From NCBI GenBank assembly GCA_963812415.1, contig CAWEVH010000013.1, positions 1-64,000 of the forward strand: 64,000 nt of DNA. Reading direction: 5' to 3'. Of the stretch, positions 58,368 through 64,000 are shown piece by piece (the stretch's first letter is position 1; each line of letters opens with the position of its first letter). The position numbers and the translations under genes were made by a program. The notes under the pieces are model-generated. The model was given only the letters and a program-made list of their open reading frames with translations, was not told the origin of the DNA and searched no databases. Source of the stretch: JACVRW01 sp963812415. GTDB taxonomy: Bacteria > Actinomycetota > Thermoleophilia > Solirubrobacterales > Thermoleophilaceae.

Positions 58368-58852
58368 CCACGTTCTCGAAGGACTTCGACGTGCTCGCGG
58401 CCGGTGAGCGCTTCGCCACCCTCGGGCGCACGATTGGCGAGGCGGACATCAGCGCCTTCGCCACCCTGACCGGCGACCGGCACCCGCAGCACACGGACGC
58501 CGAGTGGGCGGCGGGCAGCCGCTTCGGAGAGCGCATCGCGCACGGGCTGCTGGTGCTCTCCTACGCGGCGGGGCTGATGCCGTTCGACCCCGAGCGGATC
58601 GTCGCCCTGCGGCGGGTGAGCGACGCGGTGTTCAAGCAGCCGGTCAAGATCGGCGACACGCTGCACGTGGAGGGAGAGATCGTCGGCAAGACCGAGCTCG
58701 ACTCCTCGCACGGACTGGTGGAGACGCGCTGGCGCGTGCTCAACCAGCGCGGCAAGCTCGTGATGAAGGCCGATGTCGAGCTGCTGTGGCGACGTGACAC
58801 GATGCCCCTCGTGGAGGAGCCGCGAGCGGACACCGAGCCCGTCCTGATCTGA
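58364..58852 (+). CDS. MaoC-like hot-dog dehydratase
   Basis: A 162-residue (R)-specific hydratase-type protein. The catalytic D-x4-H is in TLTGDRHPQHTDAEWAAGSR, followed by FGERIAHGLLVLSYAAGL, the hydratase-2 signature. FKQPVKIGDTLHVEGEIVGK follows. No fabA or fabZ occurs in this operon, and MaoC is placed between condensing enzymes and FabI. It could therefore do the 3-hydroxyacyl-ACP dehydration, as HadAB/HadBC do in mycobacteria. ATGA overlap with the SGNH gene. Confidence 0.88.
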   Translation: MTTFSKDFDVLAAGERFATLGRTIGEADISAFATLTGDRHPQHTDAEWAAGSRFGERIAHGLLVLSYAAGLMPFDPERIVALRRVSDAVFKQPVKIGDTLHVEGEIVGKTELDSSHGLVETRWRVLNQRGKLVMKADVELLWRRDTMPLVEEPRADTEPVLI

Positions 58853-59625
58853 TGCTGGCGGGCAAGCGCCTGCTCATCACGGGCGTACTCACCAAGGGCT
58901 CGATCGCCTATGCGGTGGCCGAGCGCGCGCAGCAGGAGGGCGCGGAGATCGTGCTCACGGGCTTCGGGCGCACGCGCCGGATGACCGAGCGCGCCGCGGC
59001 CAGGCTGCCGGACCCGCCCGACGTGCTCGAGCTCGACGTGAACAGCCCGGACGACTTCGCGGCGCTGCGCTCGGACCTCGAGTCGCGCTGGGGCGGCGTC
59101 GACGGTGCGCTGCACGCGATCGCGTTCGCCCCCGGCGACGCTCTCGGCGGGAAGTTCATGAGCGCCCCGGCGGAGTCGGCCGAGGTGGCCTTCCGCACGA
59201 GCGCATACTCGTTCAAGGCGCTGGCCGAGACGGTGGCGCCGCTGATGGACGGCGGTGGCTCGCTCGTCGGAATGGACTTCGACGCCGCCGTGGCGTGGCC
59301 GGTGTACGACTGGATGGGCGTGGCCAAGGCCGCCCTCGAGTCGGTGTCGCGCTACCTGGCACGCGACCTCGGCAGCGAGGGCGTGCGCGTGAACCTCGTG
59401 TCGGCGGGCCCGGTCGAGACGCCCGCCGCCGGCGGCATCCCCGGCTTCGACGGCCTGGCGTCGCTGTGGCAACGGCAGGCGCCGCTCGGCTGGAACACGA
59501 CCGACCCGGCGCCGGTGGCCGACGCCGTGCTGTTCCTGCTCTCGGACCTGTCGAGGGCCGTGTCCGGGGAGATCCTCCACGTGGACGGCGGCTTCCACGC
59601 GATGGGCGCCCCGCTGCGGTCGTAG
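58852..59625 (+). CDS. fabI: Enoyl-ACP reductase FabI (InhA-like)
   Basis: NADH-dependent last step of the elongation cycle. LAGKRLLITGVLTKGSIAYA with AVAERAQQEGAEIVLTGFGR resembles InhA; the active-site region is GMDFDAAVAWPVYDWMGVAK (Tyr-x6-Lys) and the substrate loop AGPVETPAAGGIPGFDG. 257 residues. It begins on the last base of the MaoC stop codon and ends the fab operon. Confidence 0.93.
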   Translation: MLAGKRLLITGVLTKGSIAYAVAERAQQEGAEIVLTGFGRTRRMTERAAARLPDPPDVLELDVNSPDDFAALRSDLESRWGGVDGALHAIAFAPGDALGGKFMSAPAESAEVAFRTSAYSFKALAETVAPLMDGGGSLVGMDFDAAVAWPVYDWMGVAKAALESVSRYLARDLGSEGVRVNLVSAGPVETPAAGGIPGFDGLASLWQRQAPLGWNTTDPAPVADAVLFLLSDLSRAVSGEILHVDGGFHAMGAPLRS

Positions 59626-59662
59626 AGCGCCGGCTCGCCCGTCGGGCGATAATCGCGGGCCC

Positions 59663-60433
59663 GTGCTGCTCGCCATCGACGTCGGCAACACCCAGACCCA
59701 CGTGGGCATGTTCCGCGAGGACGAGCTCGTCGAGCACTGGCGCTTCGCCACGGCGCGCTTCGCGACCGCTGACGAGCTCGCGGCGGGGCTGGCGAGCCTG
59801 CTGAGGCTGCGCGATCTCGGCTTGAGCGACGTGGACGCCGCGATGGTGTCGTCGGTGGTGCCGACGCTCGCGCACGAGTTCGAGATCCTGATCGAGCGCT
59901 ACCTCGGCGGCCGCGGCGCGCTGGTCGGGCCGTCGCTGCGGACGGGGATGCCGATCCGCATCGACCGCCCGCAGGAGCTCGGCGCGGACAGGCTCGTGAA
60001 CGCCGTGGCGGCCTACGACCGCGTGGGCGGCGCCTGTATCGCGGTCGACTTCGGCACCGCCATCAACTACGACGTGGTCTCGTCGGCGGGCGAGTACCTG
60101 GGCGGCGTGATCTCACCCGGGATCGAGATCTCGCTCGAGGCGCTCGGGGCGCGCGCAGCGCGCCTGCCGCGGGTGGAGATAACGAAGCCGCGGCACGCGA
60201 TCGGGAAGGGAACGGAGGAGGCGATCCAGGCGGGCGTGGTGTACGGCTACGCCGGCCAGGTCGACGGCATCCTCGGCCGGCTGCGCGAGGAGCTCGCCGA
60301 GGAGGCGAGCACGATCGCGACCGGCGGCTACGCCTCGGCGATCGTCCCCTTCTGCGACCAGGTCGACGAGGTCGACGACCTGCTCACCCTGACCGGCCTG
60401 AAGCTGATCTGGGAGCGCAACAGCGCTTCGTAG
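59663..60433 (+). CDS. coaX: Type III pantothenate kinase
   Basis: Phosphorylates pantothenate, the first step to CoA. The ATP motif is LLAIDVGNTQTHVGMFREDE, with VVPTLAHEFEILIERYLGGR, LGADRLVNAVAAYDR, the substrate site ACIAVDFGTAINYDVVS and YLGGVISPGIEISLEALGAR, and IATGGYASAI. 256 residues, GTG start. A UUCG-loop hairpin follows. Type III kinases are not fed back by CoA, unlike CoaA. Confidence 0.94.
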   Translation: MLLAIDVGNTQTHVGMFREDELVEHWRFATARFATADELAAGLASLLRLRDLGLSDVDAAMVSSVVPTLAHEFEILIERYLGGRGALVGPSLRTGMPIRIDRPQELGADRLVNAVAAYDRVGGACIAVDFGTAINYDVVSSAGEYLGGVISPGIEISLEALGARAARLPRVEITKPRHAIGKGTEEAIQAGVVYGYAGQVDGILGRLREELAEEASTIATGGYASAIVPFCDQVDEVDDLLTLTGLKLIWERNSAS

Positions 60434-60455
60434 CGCCGTTGTTGCACACGTAACC

Positions 60456-60471
60456 CCCGCGTTCGCGCGGG
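60456..60471 (+). terminator. UUCG-tetraloop hairpin after coaX
   Basis: CCCGCG-TTCG-CGCGGG is a 6-bp stem with the very stable UUCG loop, 22 bases after the coaX stop. Extra C and G residues on each side may lengthen it. No T-run follows. It probably marks the end of the coaX transcript. Confidence 0.55.
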
Positions 60472-60489
60472 CGGGGGAAGATCGGCCCC

Positions 60490-61454
60490 ATGGCTCGCGA
60501 GGTCCACGTTGACCGCGATATGCACGGCAAACGTGGCACTCGCGATGTGGATCGGGCGATCGCGGAGCTCGCGCGCGCGCCAGCACGGCCACGTTTCGCG
60601 GGCGCAGCTGCTCCGGCTTGCGGTCAGCTCCGACGCAATAGACCGCCGGGTACGGGGCGGCCGGCTTCACGTCGTTCACCGCGGGGTGTACTCGGTTGGC
60701 TACCGGCACGCCACTCAGGAGGGAGTCTGGATCGCCGCGGTGCTGGCCGCCGGCGTTCGGGCCGTGCTCAGCCACTTCTCGGCCGCCGCTCTCTGGCGGC
60801 TTCTCACTGGCGGCGGCCCGATTGCGGACGTCACCGTGGCGCGAACGCGCCGCCCGCGCCCGGGCATCCGCTTCCACCGCGCGTCCCTCCCGTTCGACGA
60901 GCTGACCATGTGCAATGGAATCCCCGTGACCTCCGTCGCTCGCACGATCTTCGACCTCGCGGCGGTCGTGAGGCCGCGCCAGCTCGTACGAGCGATGAAC
61001 GAGGCGGACGTCCAGCGACTCTGGGGGCCGCTCTCTCTGGACGACCTGCTAGCCCGCTATCCGGGCCATCGGGGCAACCGCGCGGTCCGCCGGGCACTCG
61101 CGGCACCGGCGCGCCGGATCGAGCGTCACCCGCAGCGAGCTCGAGGAGGCGTTCGTCGAGTTCGTGGACGAGCGCGGCATCGCTCGCCCCGAGCTGAACG
61201 CCGCGCTCGAACTAGGCGGCGAGACCATCGAGGTGGACGCGCTGTGGCGCGCCGAGCGGGTGGCTGTCGAGCTCGACAGCCGTGCCTTTCACGACGTCCC
61301 GGAGGCGTTCGAGCGCGACCGCCGCCGCGACCGGAAGCTGGCCGCCCGCGGCTGGCGGCCGGTCCGCGTCACCTGGCGCCAGCTCACGCGCGAGCGCGAC
61401 GAGCTCGAGGCGGACCTGCGGCGCCTGCTCGCGCGCTCTACCCTCGCTGCATGA
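60490..61454 (+). CDS. AbiEi-type N-domain plus DUF559 endonuclease-like protein (two frameshifts)
   Basis: Conserved segments lie in three frames. From ATG 60490: RDVDRAIAELARA. Then QHGHVSRAQLLRLAVSSDAI and GVYSVGYRHATQEGVWIAAV continue in the +1 frame: an AbiEi-like winged-helix domain, then SVARTIFDLAAVVRPRQLVR. From about 61130 a third frame gives ELEEAFVEFVDERGIARPEL, TIEVDALWRAERVAVELDSR and FERDRRRDRKLAARGWRPVR, a DUF559/Vsr-like nuclease fold with E..D..D. Removing one C at 60580-60581 and one base near 61100-61140 yields 320 residues. Solitary AbiEi-DUF559 proteins are common in actinobacteria; a defence role is unproven. Confidence 0.78.
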
Positions 61455-62444
61455 GCCCGTCGCTTCGGGATCCCTGGACGCTGGGCGGCGTCTCGCTGCC
61501 GAACCGCCTCGTGCTTGCGCCGCTGGCCGGCGTCGGCAACTGGTTCGTGCGGCTGCAGGCCAAGCGCTACGGCGCCGGGCCTGACGGTGTCGGAGATGGT
61601 GTCGAGCTTCGGTCTGGCGTACGGAGACCGGCGCACGCGCACCGAGTTCCTGCGCATCCATCCGGACGAGCACCCCGTGTCGATGCAGCTCTTCGGCCAC
61701 GACCCCGACGTGATGCGCGAGGCCGCCGCGATCGTGGCGGCCGCCGGGGCCGATCTGATCGACCTCAACATGGGCTGCCCCGTGCGCAAGGTGTGCAGGA
61801 CGGGCGCCGGCGCGGCGCTGCTCGACGATCCGGACAAGGCGGTGGCGATCGCCCGCGCGGCCGGCGAGGGGAGCGGCCTTCCGGTGACGGTCAAGCTGCG
61901 GCCCGGCCACGAGCCCGGCGACCGCCGGGGCGTGGAGCTGGCGCGCCGGCTCGTGCACGAGGCCGGCGTGGCGGGCATCGCATTCCATCCTCGGCACGCC
62001 TCCCAGCAGCACTCGGGGACGCCCGACTACGGCCTCGCCCGCTCGCTCGTGGAGGAGCTGCCCGCGCCGGTGATCCTGTCCGGCGGGCTGTCGAGCGACG
62101 AGGCGGTCGGGCGCGCGTTCGACGAGAGCGGGGCGGCCGCGGTGATGCTCGCGCGCGGCTCGCTCGGCCAGCCCTGGCGCTTCTCGCGACTGCTCGGCGA
62201 GTACGAGGGCGAGCCCTCCCCGGCCGAGGTCGCGGAGGAGCTCGAGTGGGTGATCGAGAGGGCCGAGGAGCACCTCGGCGTGGAGCGGGCGGGGCGCTAT
62301 CTGCGCAAGTTCTACCCCTGGTACGCCGATCGCCTGAAGCTCACGAAGCGGGAGCGACTGCCGCTCGTCAGCGCCCCTACGACGGTCCACGCGCGCGCCG
62401 CGCTGGGCCCGCTCAGCGGGCGCGAAACCGCCATTGCAGCCTGA
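61451..62444 (+). CDS. dus: tRNA-dihydrouridine synthase (frameshifted)
   Basis: FMN enzyme reducing uridines in tRNA D-loops. The start is SLPNRLVLAPLAGVGNWFVR (FMN site); after the shift TVSEMVSSFGLAYGDRRTRT, ADLIDLNMGCPVRKVCRTGA (catalytic Cys near), PVTVKLRPGH and VAGIAFHPRHASQQHSG follow, then ILSGGLSSDEAV and LARGSLGQPWRFSRL. One extra G in GGG 61577-61579 breaks it; removing it reads KRYGAGLTVSEMV and gives 330 residues. ATG at 61451 overlaps the preceding stop. Confidence 0.92.
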
Positions 62445-62499
62445 CCGGCCGTTGCTACACTCCTCCGTCCCTCCGACCGGCCGACTGGAGGGTTTTTCT

Positions 62500-62976
62500 A
62501 TGGCGAGAGAGACCGTCCTCACACCCCAGGGGCTTGAAGAGCTCAAGTCGAAGATCGAGTACCTCAGCGGCGAGCGCCGGCGCGAGGTGGCTCAGCGGAT
62601 CAAGGAAGCTCGCGAGTTCGGCGACATCTCCGAGAACTCCGAGTACGACGACGCGAAGAACGAGCAGGCGATGCTCGAGAAGCAGATCGCCGACCTCGAG
62701 GAGAAGCTCAGCGTCGCGCGCATCATCGACGAGAAGTCGGTGGACACCGACGTCGTGAACGTCGGGACCACAGTGCACGTGAAGGACCAGAAGACGGAGA
62801 AGTCGACCAAGTTCAGGCTCGTCGGCTCGGCCGAGGCCGATCCGTCCGAGAACAAGCTGTCGAACGAGTCGCCCGTCGGCAGGGCCCTGATCGGCCACAA
62901 GCGCGGCGAGACCGTGACGGTGCCCGTACCGCGCGGCCCCGCCCGCAAGCTCAAGATCACCAAGATCGAGCGGTAG
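62500..62976 (+). CDS. greA: Transcription elongation factor GreA
   Basis: Rescues backtracked RNA polymerase by stimulating transcript cleavage. The N-terminal coiled coil TPQGLEELKSKIEYLSGERR ends in the catalytic acidic loop EFGDISENSEYDDAKNEQAM, and the C-terminal domain has SPVGRALIGHKRGETVTVPV. 158 residues. ATG at 62500 has TGGAGGG about ten bases upstream followed by a T-run. Confidence 0.95.
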   Translation: MARETVLTPQGLEELKSKIEYLSGERRREVAQRIKEAREFGDISENSEYDDAKNEQAMLEKQIADLEEKLSVARIIDEKSVDTDVVNVGTTVHVKDQKTEKSTKFRLVGSAEADPSENKLSNESPVGRALIGHKRGETVTVPVPRGPARKLKITKIER

Positions 62977-63008
62977 GCCAAGCAGCCGGCTCGGCCGGCG
63001 GCTCAGCG

Positions 63009-63022
63009 GGGGCTCGCGCCCC
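63009..63022 (+). terminator. Short GC hairpin between greA and lysS
   Basis: GGGGC-TCGC-GCCCC is a perfect 5-bp stem with a four-base loop in the 86-base gap. A GCCGGC repeat lies just upstream. It may be a weak terminator of greA or part of the lysS leader. Confidence 0.35.
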
Positions 63023-63062
63023 GGACCCCCGTGGCGCCTGGCCGGCAGATACGTTTCGGCGC

Positions 63063-64000
63063 GTGGAGGACCGCCGGGCCAAGCTGGAGCGCCTGCGTGA
63101 GCAGGGGATCGACCCCTTCCCGCACCAGTTCGAGGGCGTGACCCCCGTGGCGGACGTTCACGCCGCCCACGACGGCCTGGAGAGCGGCGATGAGACCGAC
63201 GCCGCCTACCGCATCGCGGGGCGCATCACGGCGCGGCGCGGGCACGGCGGCGCCGCCTTCATCGATCTGGTCGACCGCAGCGGCAAGCTCCAGGTGCACG
63301 CCAAGCGCGACGTGCTCGGCGAGGAGAGCTTCGAGCTCCTGACCTCGCTCGACCTGGGTGACCTGATCGGCGTGGACGGCACCGCATTCAAGTCCCGCAG
63401 GGGGGAGCTGTCGCTCAGAGCGACGGGCTGGACGCTGCTCGCAAAGTCGCTCCTGGCCCCGCCCGAGAAGTTCCACGGGCTCGAGGACGTGGAGACTCGC
63501 TACCGCCACCGCGAGCTCGACCTGATCGCCAACGAGGAGATCCGCGAGCTCTTCATCCTGCGCTCGAAGGTGGTCCGCGCCATACGCCGCTGGCTCGACG
63601 AGCGCGGCTTCCTCGAGGTCGAGACCCCGATCCTCCAGCCGCTCTACGGCGGTGCGCTCGCCCGCCCCTTCACGACCCACCACAACGCGCTCGACCGCGA
63701 CTTCTTCCTGCGGATCGCCGACGAGCTCTACCTCAAGCGTCTGATCGTGGGCGGCCTCGAGCGGGTGTACGAGATCGGCAAGGACTTCCGCAACGAGGGC
63801 ATCTCACACAAGCACAACCCCGAGTTCACGATGCTCGAGTGGTACGAGGCGTACGCGGACTACGTGGACATCGCGAAGCGCCTCGAGGAGCTGATCGAGT
63901 ACGTCGCGAAGGACGTGGGCTACGACGGCCCGATCGACTTCTCGGCCCCCTGGAAGCGCCTGACCCTGCGCGAGGCGATCCGTGAGGGGACGGGGGTCGA
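63063..64000 (+). CDS. lysS: Lysyl-tRNA synthetase, class II (3' end outside window)
   Basis: Charges tRNA(Lys). The frame from GTG 63063 is open to the window edge (312 codons). The N-terminal OB-fold reads AGRITARRGHGGAAFIDLVD and SGKLQVHAKRDVLGEESFEL. The catalytic domain has VETRYRHRELDLIANEEIRE, FLEVETPILQPLYGGALARP, FTTHHNALDRDFFLRIADEL and motif 2 FRNEGISHKHNPEFTMLEWY. A short N-terminal arm precedes the OB-fold (MEDRRAKLERLREQGIDPFP). greA-lysS is a common actinobacterial order. Confidence 0.94.
   Translation, partial: MEDRRAKLERLREQGIDPFPHQFEGVTPVADVHAAHDGLESGDETDAAYRIAGRITARRGHGGAAFIDLVDRSGKLQVHAKRDVLGEESFELLTSLDLGDLIGVDGTAFKSRRGELSLRATGWTLLAKSLLAPPEKFHGLEDVETRYRHRELDLIANEEIRELFILRSKVVRAIRRWLDERGFLEVETPILQPLYGGALARPFTTHHNALDRDFFLRIADELYLKRLIVGGLERVYEIGKDFRNEGISHKHNPEFTMLEWYEAYADYVDIAKRLEELIEYVAKDVGYDGPIDFSAPWKRLTLREAIREGTGV

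Noticed and set aside
1..64000. tRNA, rRNA, CRISPR array, insertion sequence or prophage
   Set aside because: I saw no T-loop/acceptor pattern, no regularly spaced direct repeats, no transposase or integrase motif and no phage structural gene. This is by eye, so a small RNA gene could be missed.

Overview
The window is very GC-rich, gene-dense DNA from an actinobacterium. I infer the class Thermoleophilia (Solirubrobacterales-like). The evidence is the actinobacterial gene order (tilS, hpt-ftsH-fol, greA-lysS), the many GTG/TTG starts with 4-base stop/start overlaps, an InhA-type FabI, an AcrA1-like double SDR, and a secreted propeller-PKD protein with the Arg-rich tail typical of that class. 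This placement is inference from content. No tRNA, rRNA, CRISPR array, IS element or prophage was seen.

Layout. 1-3.6 kb: PadR regulator, SRPBCC protein, 3-hydroxyacyl-CoA dehydrogenase and enoyl-CoA hydratase (beta-oxidation), sirtuin. 3.6-20.1 kb: accessory and envelope genes, namely a secreted GH30 glycosidase, GFA-domain protein, methyltransferase, ion channel, two small paralogous membrane-associated proteins, a DUF892 ferritin-like protein, a large SLT/LytM-like/M15 wall hydrolase, two phasin-like coiled-coil proteins, a nucleoside phosphorylase, an epimerase plus acyltransferase pair, a secreted propeller-PKD protein and a double-SDR acyl-CoA reductase. 20.1-22.9 kb: a leader with four consecutive hairpins, a MerR-adenylate cyclase fusion and tilS. 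22.8-42.9 kb: a large nucleoside uptake and salvage region: upp, a CYTH-cytidine deaminase fusion, PNP, thymidine phosphorylase, adenosine deaminase, a BMP-type nucleoside ABC transporter, an unknown 569-residue protein, deoC with two ALDH-type genes, deoB, a LOG phosphoribohydrolase and guanine deaminase. 42.9-49.4 kb: hpt-ftsH and folP-folB-folK. 49.4-52.1 kb: a GAF histidine kinase, LuxR-type regulator and methyltransferase. 52.2-59.6 kb: a type II fatty-acid operon (fabD-fabH-fabG-acpP-fabF-acyl-CoA carboxylase-SGNH-MaoC-fabI). 59.7-64 kb: coaX, an AbiEi/DUF559 protein, dus, greA and the start of lysS.

How the genes work together. The salvage region imports nucleosides, cleaves them with PNP and thymidine phosphorylase, deaminates adenosine, cytidine and guanine, recaptures bases with Upp and Hpt, and sends (deoxy)ribose-1-phosphate through DeoB and DeoC to glyceraldehyde-3-phosphate and acetaldehyde, which the adjacent ALDH can oxidise. 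It sits between tilS and hpt, which are usually close neighbours in actinobacteria.

Three points stand out. (1) A 41-bp near-identical element lies inside two unrelated genes (MerR-cyclase and a methyltransferase). It is read in different frames and adds about 14 in-frame residues each time, like the palindromic elements inserted into Rickettsia genes. (2) Four hairpins in a row precede the MerR-cyclase start codon and match no riboswitch I know. (3) About a dozen conserved genes are broken by an apparent single inserted base, always +1 and usually in a 2-3 base G/C run. This is most likely a sequencing or assembly artefact. I give such genes their full extent and note the break.
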